A DNA stretch of 5,226 nt from DATGIQ01 sp035295665 (GTDB lineage: Bacteria > Planctomycetota > Planctomycetia > Gemmatales > Gemmataceae), in NCBI GenBank assembly GCA_035295665.1, contig DATGIQ010000202.1:1-5226 (forward strand). Reading direction: 5' to 3'. A program made the translations under genes and the position numbers. Position 1 is the first letter of the stretch. The number at the start of each line of letters is the position of its first letter. The notes under the pieces were generated by a model. It ran no database searches. It was not told where the DNA came from and was given only the letters and a program-made list of their open reading frames with translations. Below are positions 1 through 5,226 of this stretch, one piece after another.

Positions 1-1525
1 TCTCCAACGCATACGCCGTGGATCGGCCGGTCTCGGTCGATACCATGACCCCGTTCACCCGGCTGGGAATGGAGCCGCGCATTGCCTGATAGTCATAAAA
101 GTTGTGATGCATGATGACCTGGCCGCTCGTCGCATTCATCAGCCGGGTCCGCAAGCCGATCAATCCCCGCGCCGGGATGGTAAATTCCAGGTGGGTCATC
201 TCGCTACGGGCATCCAGTTTCAAGCATTCTGCCCGCCGATTACCGACCAGTTCCATGACCGCCCCCACGGAGCCCGGAGGGGACTCGATGACCAGGTATT
301 CGATCGGCTCCAAGGTTTGGCCGTCCACTTCCTTGGTAATCACGCGCGGTTTCCCCACCGATAGCTCGTACCCTTCCCGCCGCATGTTTTCCAGGAGGAT
401 CGACAGGTGCAGCAGGCCCCGCCCCGAGACATGGAATTCATCGCGCCGTTCTTCACTGGGCGTGACCCGCAGGGCGACGTTGGATTCGAGCTCCTTCATC
501 AGACGGTCGCGCAGCTGGCGGCTCGTCACATAGCTGCCGGCCTGGCCCACGAACGGGGAATCGTTAATGCGGAAGAGCATATCGAGCGTCGGCTCGTCCA
601 CGGTGATTGGGGGCAACGCCACAGGGTTTTCCAGGTCCGCGATGGTGTCCCCGATGTCCACGTTTTCCAAACCGACGACGGCACAGATGTCCCCGGCTCC
701 GACTTCGTCCGTCTCGACACGGCCCAGGCGGTCAAACGCATAAAGCTGACTGACCGTATCATCGATCCGCCGGCCGTCGTGCTTCATCAGGGCAATCCGC
801 TGTCCCTTGCGGATTCTGCCGGCCACGACTTTGCCAATGGCAATTCGACCGACGTAGTCGCTGTAATCCAGCGTGACCACCAGCATCTGGAGCGGAGCCT
901 GTAAATCGACTTCCGGCGGTGGCACGTGCTGCAAAATTGCATCGTAAAGGGGCCGGATATCGGTTGCCGCGATCGCCAGATCCGGGGTTGCCAGGCCGTC
1001 CCGCCCGGACGCATAAATGGTCGGAAAATCGAGCGTGGCATCGTCGGCTTCGAGCTCGACAAACAGATCAAACACAGCGTTGAGGGTGTCGGTGGGTCGA
1101 GCGTCGGGCCGATCGATTTTGTTGATGACCACAATCGGCCGCAAGCCCGCCTCGAAGGCTTTGCGGAGCACAAAGCGGGTTTGCGGCATGGGGCCTTCGG
1201 CGGCGTCGACCAGCACCAACGCACCGTCGGCCATTTTGAGGACGCGTTCGACTTCGCCACCGAAGTCCGCGTGGCCGGGGGTGTCGATGATATTGATCTT
1301 GGTCCCCCCCAACGTCAGGGCGATGTTTTTCGCCAAAATTGTGATGCCGCGCTCCCGTTCGAGGTCGTTGGAGTCCAAAATACGCTCGCCGCGCAGCTCA
1401 CTGTCCCGGAAGAGACCGGACTGGCGCAACATCTGATCGACCAAGGTGGTTTTTCCATGGTCAACGTGGGCTATGATCGCCACATTGCGAAGATCGGTAC
1501 GTGTCTGTTTACCGCCCTGCGGCAT
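1..1525 (-). CDS. typA: Translational GTPase TypA/BipA (3' end cut off by window edge)
   Basis: This is a ribosome-associated GTPase of the EF-G/LepA superfamily. In other bacteria it acts in the cytosol in ribosome assembly and growth under cold or stress. The reading frame is open for 508 codons from ATG 1525-1523 to the left edge. The usual family length is about 600 residues, so roughly the last 100 are missing. G-domain motifs are intact: P-loop AHVDHGKT (residues 19-26), switch I region ending RERGITI (57-63), DTPGH (81-85), NKID (134-137) and YASG (170-173). Beta-barrel domain II follows, then the EF-G-like domains with SGRGLLHLSILLENMRREGY and the family signature PARGLIGLRT, and the start of the TypA-specific C-terminal region. 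The start is supported by AGGA at 1532-1535, six bases upstream, and by the short tail before RNVAIIAHVDHGK that the family has. It is divergent from sixA. I see no frameshift or missing catalytic residue. LepA and EF-G are excluded by the PARGLIGLRT-type C-terminal signature. Confidence is high. Confidence 0.96.
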   Translation of the reverse strand, partial: MPQGGKQTRTDLRNVAIIAHVDHGKTTLVDQMLRQSGLFRDSELRGERILDSNDLERERGITILAKNIALTLGGTKINIIDTPGHADFGGEVERVLKMADGALVLVDAAEGPMPQTRFVLRKAFEAGLRPIVVINKIDRPDARPTDTLNAVFDLFVELEADDATLDFPTIYASGRDGLATPDLAIAATDIRPLYDAILQHVPPPEVDLQAPLQMLVVTLDYSDYVGRIAIGKVVAGRIRKGQRIALMKHDGRRIDDTVSQLYAFDRLGRVETDEVGAGDICAVVGLENVDIGDTIADLENPVALPPITVDEPTLDMLFRINDSPFVGQAGSYVTSRQLRDRLMKELESNVALRVTPSEERRDEFHVSGRGLLHLSILLENMRREGYELSVGKPRVITKEVDGQTLEPIEYLVIESPPGSVGAVMELVGNRRAECLKLDARSEMTHLEFTIPARGLIGLRTRLMNATSGQVIMHHNFYDYQAMRGSIPSRVNGVMVSTETGRSTAYALE

Positions 1526-1531
1526 TGCGTT

Positions 1532-1535
1532 TCCT
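1532..1535 (-). promoter_or_regulatory. Ribosome binding site of typA
   Basis: AGGA on the minus strand lies six bases upstream of the ATG at 1525. It is a moderate Shine-Dalgarno match and sets the typA start, because no better start/RBS pair lies next to the GTPase N-terminus. Confidence 0.6.
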
Positions 1536-1651
1536 GGATTGCGGATCTTGGTCCTTGATCCTTGATGTGCGGTTGCCTTCCAATCACAAAGCGCCATTCA
1601 AGAATCGCAACTGCTGATCGTTCCTGCTGGCCGAAGCACGAAGGAGCGTTT

Positions 1652-1657
1652 ATTATA
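1652..1657 (-). promoter_or_regulatory. Candidate -10 box of the typA promoter
   Basis: The minus strand reads TATAAT here, a perfect sigma-70 -10 hexamer in an A+T-rich patch of a GC-rich window. The -35 side is weak: the best hexamer at 16-bp spacing is TGCGAA (1674-1679), with only about half the consensus bases. If used, transcription would start near 1645 and leave a leader of about 120 nt before the typA ATG. The same bases on the plus strand (TATTAT, 1651-1656) could instead serve sixA, but I see no matching -35 for that. Confidence 0.35.
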
Positions 1658-1710
1658 GAAAAGTTGAGCATTCTTCGCATAGACCAGCTAGGTTGAGAAT
1701 CAGCCATTGC

Positions 1711-1718
1711 GGAGGAGG
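1711..1718 (+). promoter_or_regulatory. Strong ribosome binding site of sixA
   Basis: GGAGGAGG lies five bases before the ATG at 1724. This near-ideal Shine-Dalgarno fixes the sixA start and suggests efficient translation. Confidence 0.8.
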
Positions 1719-1723
1719 AACGC

Positions 1724-2233
1724 ATGGACCTATATGTGATCCGGCACGCCGATGCGGCTCCATTGGGGGAAGGCGGCATCGCTACCGATGCGGATCGGCC
1801 ATTGACCAAGAAAGGTCAGGACCAGGCCAAACAGTTGGCATCTGGGCTCTCTGCACGGAGGATACGGCTTGGCGTGGTCCTCACGAGCCCACTGCGGCGG
1901 GCGCTGGAAACGGCCGAGCGGATGCTTCAAGAGTGGCCCAACCCGGCCCCTCAGCTTCGCGTGTGCCAAGAGCTGGCCCCCGGCGGCAAACGCCGCAAGT
2001 TAAGTCGTGTGGTGAGCGAGCTCGGGAGCGATACGGTAGCTCTGGTGGGTCATCAGCCCGACCTGGGCCGATACATCGCCTGGCTCATCGGCAGCAAAAA
2101 GACACAGCTCGATCTGGCCAAGGCCGGCGTCGCTCATGTCGTCTGTGAAAAAGATCTGGGAAAAGGGGAAGGCGCATTGGCCCTGCTCGTGGCCCCGGAA
2201 TGGTTGGGCATCAGTCCCACCGCGTCGACATGA
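1724..2233 (+). CDS. sixA: Phosphohistidine phosphatase SixA-like (histidine phosphatase superfamily)
   Basis: This 169-residue cytosolic protein removes phosphate from phosphohistidine on partner proteins. In E. coli, SixA acts on the ArcB phosphotransfer domain and has been linked to the nitrogen phosphotransferase system. The partner here is unknown. The catalytic RH motif is at residues 7-8 in LYVIRHADA, with H8 the likely phospho-acceptor. Further family signatures are RPLTKKG (25-31), SPLRRALETAE (55-65, a catalytic arginine in the LRRA segment), the acidic turn ELAPGG (83-88), and the second histidine H110 in LVGHQPDL. The length fits SixA (about 160 residues) and is shorter than phosphoglycerate mutases or CobC. 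There is no signal peptide. The start is set by the GGAGGAGG site just upstream. It is divergent from typA and convergent, with a 12-bp gap, to the ureide operon; no functional link to either is evident. Family membership is strong, the exact substrate is inferred. Confidence 0.9.
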   Translation: MDLYVIRHADAAPLGEGGIATDADRPLTKKGQDQAKQLASGLSARRIRLGVVLTSPLRRALETAERMLQEWPNPAPQLRVCQELAPGGKRRKLSRVVSELGSDTVALVGHQPDLGRYIAWLIGSKKTQLDLAKAGVAHVVCEKDLGKGEGALALLVAPEWLGISPTAST

Positions 2234-2245
2234 GAAGGAGCTTCG
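2234..2245. other. 12-bp convergent junction between sixA and the ureide operon
   Basis: Only 12 bases separate the sixA stop (2231-2233) from the stop of the ureidoglycolate amidohydrolase gene (2246-2248). The only symmetry is a 4-bp stem, GAAG/CTTC, with a 3-base loop and no T-run on either strand. This is too weak to call a terminator, so transcripts probably end inside the opposing gene or by Rho. Confidence 0.6.
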
Positions 2246-3517
2246 TCAAGAGGCGGGATTCTCCGACGTATCGCTGGCAAGCTGAACCAGGGTCAACGCC
2301 AACACTTCCACGCCAACGCCAATCGCTTCCGGAGACGTGTATTCGTCCGGCCGATGGCTGACGCCGCCTCGGCAAGGAATGAAAATCATGCCCGTGGGCG
2401 CCAACTGGGCCATGAAGAGAGAATCGTGGTAGGCCCGACTCACCATGGACAGATAATCGTGGCCGAGGTGCCGACAAGCGGCTTGGATGGCGTGGATGAT
2501 TTTCGAACCGGCTCGACCAGGTGAATCGGCGCTCCGGACGGCGACTTCCGTGGCCAAGCCACGCCGCTGACCGACGGCGTGAGCCGCGCGCTGAATCTGT
2601 TCCAGGACCTGATCGCGCCGTCCCAGGTCAATGTCGCGCACATCGATTTCGAGCGTGATCTTGCTCGGAATGCTGTTGATGGCCGCGGGGTGCACCCGAC
2701 AAACGCCGGTTGTCGCCACGGTGTCGGGGCTGCCGCTCCCTTTTGCCGCCTCCTCCGCTGCCAAGATGATCTCTGCCGCAGCACAAAGGGCGTCCTTACG
2801 GTCCGGCATCAACACGGCGCCGGCGTGCCCGCCTTCGCCGGTCAGTTCGACGCGCAGTGCCGCAGGACCCGCAATTGCCGTCACGACGCCGATGGGGAGC
2901 TGCTTCTGCTCCAGGATGCGTCCCTGCTCAATGTGCAGCTCCACAAAAGCCGCATAATGACCCACCCGCACCCTGACGTCCTCTAATGAGCCCGTACAGC
3001 CAGCTTGCCGACGAACGTACTCAAAGGATTTCCCCTCACTATCGATCAACGCCGCCGCCTGCTCGGCAGACAAGGAGCCGCTCAACAGCCGGCTTCCAAG
3101 ACAACCGATCCCGAAGCGCGTCGGTTCCTCACTGGTGAAAACCACCAAATCGATCGACCGCGCCGGCCGCCAGCCGGACCGCTGCAGCGCGCGAATGGCC
3201 TCCAGCGCACCCAGGACGCCGACCGTGCCATCGTAGCGCCCGGAGAACGGCACCGCATCGATATGCGAACCAGTTGCAATGGGTACCGCCTGTGCGTCTT
3301 CGCCGTGCCAGCGTGCAAAAATATTGCCCGCGGGATCTTCCCGAACCGACAGGCTGGCCTCGGCAAAGCGATCCTTGAGAAACGCCCGGGCTTTCCGATC
3401 GTTGGCCGTAAATAAGATTCGGGTCACGGCCGGCGGCTGGACGTCGGAGATTTGGGCCAACTGCTCCAGTTCCGTCCAGAGTGGCGAAACATTCACCTTT
3501 ACTCTTGGCCAACTCAT
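2246..3517 (-). CDS. Ureidoglycolate amidohydrolase (UAH-type, M20 metallopeptidase family)
   Basis: It is predicted to hydrolyse (S)-ureidoglycolate to glyoxylate, two ammonia and CO2, the last step of urea-free ureide breakdown. The protein has 423 residues, usual for M20 amidases of the AllC/carbamoylase type. The di-metal site (Mn2+ in relatives) is complete: GSHIDA with H85, RYDG with D96, TSEEPTRFG with E130/E131, ELHIEQG with H195, and GVSH with H388. The dimerisation-domain substrate residues H231 (GGHAG), N281 (INSIPS) and R294 (DVRDID) are present. GGHAGAVLMP (230-238), SRAYHDS (360-366) and GMIFIPC match plant ureidoglycolate amidohydrolase as I recall it. Allantoate amidohydrolases instead have HAGT.PM and SGAGHDA. 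The ATG at 3517 overlaps the upstream cupin stop in ATGA, and a weak GGA lies upstream. A start at 3598 would add 27 unlike residues inside the cupin gene and is rejected. Alternatives are allantoate amidohydrolase or N-carbamoyl-amino-acid hydrolase; position after AllE favours UAH. Confidence 0.85.
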   Translation of the reverse strand: MSWPRVKVNVSPLWTELEQLAQISDVQPPAVTRILFTANDRKARAFLKDRFAEASLSVREDPAGNIFARWHGEDAQAVPIATGSHIDAVPFSGRYDGTVGVLGALEAIRALQRSGWRPARSIDLVVFTSEEPTRFGIGCLGSRLLSGSLSAEQAAALIDSEGKSFEYVRRQAGCTGSLEDVRVRVGHYAAFVELHIEQGRILEQKQLPIGVVTAIAGPAALRVELTGEGGHAGAVLMPDRKDALCAAAEIILAAEEAAKGSGSPDTVATTGVCRVHPAAINSIPSKITLEIDVRDIDLGRRDQVLEQIQRAAHAVGQRRGLATEVAVRSADSPGRAGSKIIHAIQAACRHLGHDYLSMVSRAYHDSLFMAQLAPTGMIFIPCRGGVSHRPDEYTSPEAIGVGVEVLALTLVQLASDTSENPAS

Positions 3518-4266
3518 GCCGGGCGTTCCATCGGATCGCGGTTGACATCTTTGTAATACAGATACCGAGCCGGACGCTTGCCCATGGCGACGAACCACTG
3601 CGGGCAGTATGGCCCCATCCAGATCACGTCTCCCTGCTGCACAGGATACCAGGCGCCGTCCAGGCGATAGACACCTTGGCCGTCAAGCATCAACAGCCCG
3701 TGTTCCATCACGTGGACCTCGACCAACGGCAGCGCGGCCCCGGGGCAATAGGTGAAGATATTCACGGCCAAGTCGAACGACGGCTCCTGGGGAAGCAGCG
3801 TTTTCAGCACGGCATCGGGATCGCCCAGAAAGGGGACGCCCGCGACATCCTGTTCCTGTCCGAAAATCGGCCGGGGAGCCCCGGCTCCCGCCAAGGGCAC
3901 GTAACGTTTTTCGAAGATGTTGAGCCGGCATGCATTCTTGGCCCACAGCTGGCTCGGGACCTCTGGCGGCAGAAACGCATAGCCGCCGAGGCCTAGTCGA
4001 TGTGTTTCCCCTCCGCGCAGCTCGAGAGTCACGTCGCCTTCCAGGACGTAGAGGAACCGCTCCACGCCGGCCAGAGGCGGTGCAGCGGTCCCGCCTGGTT
4101 CCAGAACGGCGAGGTACTGGCTAAACCGCGCTCCTAGACAAGGCCCGATGAGATGGATCCCCTGCGCTTTCTGCCAGCCCGGCAGCGTCGTGGGGACAAA
4201 ACTTTCGGGAGCGATGAGCGCGTGGTTACGGCATACGTAGCTCCGGCTGACACCAAATGGCGTCAT
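3514..4266 (-). CDS. allE: (S)-ureidoglycine aminohydrolase (bicupin AllE/UGlyAH)
   Basis: It converts (S)-ureidoglycine to (S)-ureidoglycolate and ammonia, stereospecifically following allantoate amidohydrolase. The 250-residue protein is two cupin domains, roughly residues 45-120 and 165-240, the same architecture as E. coli AllE (about 260). The C-terminal cupin holds the probable Mn2+ ligands E183, H185, H189 and Q223. Their spacing (+2, +6, +40) equals that of the Glu-His-His-Gln set I recall from the Arabidopsis enzyme. Family landmarks include ERFLYVLEGDVTLEL (69-83), EKRYVPLAG, HVMEHG, GQGVYRLDGAWYPVQQGD and the terminal YYKDVNRDP. No signal peptide is seen. The ATG at 4266 was chosen because GGAGGA lies five bases upstream and the codon overlaps the preceding gene's stop in ATGA. 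A start at 4287 would extend 21 nt further into that gene. The 3' end again overlaps the next start, so all three genes look translationally coupled. The call is firm. Confidence 0.93.
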   Translation of the reverse strand: MTPFGVSRSYVCRNHALIAPESFVPTTLPGWQKAQGIHLIGPCLGARFSQYLAVLEPGGTAAPPLAGVERFLYVLEGDVTLELRGGETHRLGLGGYAFLPPEVPSQLWAKNACRLNIFEKRYVPLAGAGAPRPIFGQEQDVAGVPFLGDPDAVLKTLLPQEPSFDLAVNIFTYCPGAALPLVEVHVMEHGLLMLDGQGVYRLDGAWYPVQQGDVIWMGPYCPQWFVAMGKRPARYLYYKDVNRDPMERPA

Positions 4267-5226
4267 GGCAATCCTCCGGCCAAGCAAAACAGGAAGTTTA
4301 CCATGACTTCCAGGGCAACTTGAACGTCTCCCGGCACAACGGCTTCGTCCGGGTGATGGCTCACGCCGCCAGGACTGCGCAGGAAGAGCATCGTCATCGG
4401 CGTCAGGCTGGCCATCACGGCCGCATCGTGCCCGGCGCCGCTGACCATGTGCATGGCCGGGAATCCCATTGTCTCCACGGCCGCGACCAACATTTTGGTC
4501 AGCCGCGGATCCGCTTTTACGGCGGGCTGCTGCTCAATGTGTTCCATGTGAAAGCGGACCCCGCGTTTGCGGGCAAGGTCTTCCGCCTGGTCGAGCAATT
4601 GGGCCACCGCTCGTTGTCGTACGGCATCGTCGGCATGGCGAACATCCAAACTAAACGTTGCCAAACCGGGCACGACATTTACCGCGCCTGGCTTCACGGT
4701 CAGAGCACCCACGGTTGCGCGCAAACCGTCGACGGAACGAGCAAGCCGCTCCACTTCGAGCACGAACTCCGCCGCCGCGGCCAGGGCATCGTGCCGATCT
4801 TCCATGGGCAAGGTGCCCGCGTGTCCGGCATTGCCCTGAAAACTGGCCCACAGCCGGCTGTGGCCGACGATTGCAGCGACGATTCCCACCGGCAGGTTTA
4901 GCTTCTCCAGGACAGGTCCCTGTTCGACGTGCGCTTCGAGATATCCCAGGATGCGTTGCCGCGGATAAGCGGCCATGGGAATTTGCGCGGGATCGAGACC
5001 AAAAGCGCGGATTGCCTCCGCGAGGGTTACGGCGTGGGCATCGATTCGCTCCAGCAGCATAAGATCGAACCGGCCGGCCGTCGCGAGACTGCCCAGGTAC
5101 GGAACGCGATAGCGGATCCCTTCCTCCTCCGAAAATCCGAGCACCTCAACAGCGAACGGCAGCCGCCGACCACCCAGGGCCTGCACGGCGGCGATGCCGA
5201 GAAGGACGCCCAGCACGCCGTCGAAC
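4263..5226 (-). CDS. allC: Allantoate amidohydrolase (AllC/AAH, M20 family), N-terminus outside window
   Basis: It is predicted to hydrolyse allantoate to (S)-ureidoglycine, ammonia and CO2. The gene enters from the right edge; 320 residues to the TGA at 4265-4263 are visible. About 90-100 N-terminal residues are missing, including the first metal-binding histidine. The fragment opens with FDGVLGVL, whose Asp (fragment residue 2) is the bridging metal ligand. Then follow GFSEEEG (glutamates near 33-35), EAHVEQGPVLE (H99), AGHAGTLPM (H135), VNVVPG and DVRHAD for substrate binding, SGAGHDA (262-268), and GGVSHHP (H290). SGAGHDA and HAGT.PM are the forms I recall in E. coli AllC and plant allantoate amidohydrolase, unlike the downstream paralogue. 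N-carbamoyl-L-amino-acid hydrolases are close relatives and cannot be excluded by motif alone, but position directly before allE argues strongly for allantoate. Because the 5' end is missing, the operon promoter and any regulator lie outside the window. Confidence 0.88.
   Translation of the reverse strand, partial: FDGVLGVLLGIAAVQALGGRRLPFAVEVLGFSEEEGIRYRVPYLGSLATAGRFDLMLLERIDAHAVTLAEAIRAFGLDPAQIPMAAYPRQRILGYLEAHVEQGPVLEKLNLPVGIVAAIVGHSRLWASFQGNAGHAGTLPMEDRHDALAAAAEFVLEVERLARSVDGLRATVGALTVKPGAVNVVPGLATFSLDVRHADDAVRQRAVAQLLDQAEDLARKRGVRFHMEHIEQQPAVKADPRLTKMLVAAVETMGFPAMHMVSGAGHDAAVMASLTPMTMLFLRSPGGVSHHPDEAVVPGDVQVALEVMVNFLFCLAGGLP
4272..4277 (-). promoter_or_regulatory. Ribosome binding site of allE inside the upstream gene
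   Basis: GGAGGA on the minus strand lies five bases before the ATG at 4266, within the last codons of the allantoate amidohydrolase gene. It decides the allE start over the upstream ATG at 4287. Confidence 0.75.

Larger units (their letters stand above)
1526..1723. other. Divergent intergenic region between typA and sixA
   Basis: This 198-bp spacer must hold the promoters of both divergent genes. It is locally more A+T-rich than its surroundings around 1650-1700. Visible elements are a minus-strand TATAAT (1652-1657), a plus-strand GGAGGAGG ribosome binding site (1711-1718), and a short tandem repeat of TCCTTGA (1552-1565) inside the presumed typA leader. I found no convincing sigma-70 -35/-10 pair for sixA on the plus strand. 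I also saw no tRNA, small-RNA hairpin with a T-run, or clear operator palindrome. Confidence 0.6.

Noticed and set aside
407..904. A 165-codon plus-strand reading frame opposite typA
   Set aside because: It mirrors typA codons in another frame and has no independent support.
926..1558. A 210-codon plus-strand reading frame opposite typA
   Set aside because: It is antisense to the conserved G domain of typA, and its translation is low in recognisable motifs. It is a GC-rich shadow frame.
1724..2233. Reading the plus-strand gene as a phosphoglycerate mutase or CobC phosphatase
   Set aside because: It is too short, and RHADA, ELAPGG and LVGHQPDL follow the SixA pattern instead.
2234..2244. The GAAG-GAG-CTTC hairpin between the convergent genes as a bidirectional terminator
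   Set aside because: A 4-bp stem without a T-run is far too weak.
3518..3598. A 27-residue N-terminal extension of the ureidoglycolate amidohydrolase gene, starting at ATG 3598
   Set aside because: It lies wholly within the 3' part of allE, has no similarity to the family N-terminus, and the ATG at 3517 gives the classical ATGA overlap and the normal protein length.
4267..4287. Upstream ATG for allE at 4287
   Set aside because: It would overlap the preceding gene by 25 nt and ignore the GGAGGA site that sits five bases before the ATG at 4266.
4257..4901. A 214-codon plus-strand reading frame opposite allC
   Set aside because: It is antisense to clear M20 motifs, shows no domain of its own and has no ribosome binding site.

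Overview
The window is about 60% G+C by eye and almost fully coding. It carries five protein genes: bipA/typA (minus strand, 3' end cut by the left edge), sixA (plus strand), and a tight three-gene minus-strand operon that enters from the right edge. Short intergenic gaps, Shine-Dalgarno sequences and ATGA stop/start overlaps indicate a bacterium. TypA and SixA are typical of bacteria. I cannot place the organism more closely; a GC-rich Gram-negative-type lineage such as Nitrospirota or Proteobacteria is only a guess.

Left part (1-2233). Translation factor TypA/BipA runs leftward from 1525, with 508 codons visible. It diverges from sixA (1724-2233), which encodes a histidine-phosphatase-superfamily phosphohistidine phosphatase. 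The 198-bp spacer between them holds a perfect TATAAT hexamer on the minus strand and a strong ribosome binding site for sixA.

Right part (2246-5226). In transcription order (right to left) the operon encodes an allantoate amidohydrolase (N-terminus outside the window), an AllE-type bicupin (S)-ureidoglycine aminohydrolase, and a second M20-family hydrolase that I read as a ureidoglycolate amidohydrolase. The last call rests on its resemblance to plant UAH as I remember that sequence. Gene order equals reaction order: allantoate -> ureidoglycine -> ureidoglycolate -> glyoxylate. Both junctions are 4-nt ATGA overlaps, so translation is probably coupled. If the assignments hold, the operon fully mineralises allantoate nitrogen to four ammonia and two CO2 plus glyoxylate, without releasing urea. 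This is the plant-like route, not the E. coli route that continues with AllD or a urea-releasing lyase.

The operon ends only 12 bp from the convergent sixA stop, and I see no terminator between them. I saw no RNA genes, mobile elements, CRISPR arrays or origins. The enzymes are members of known families. The noteworthy point is the compact, pathway-ordered ureide operon with two specialised M20 paralogues.
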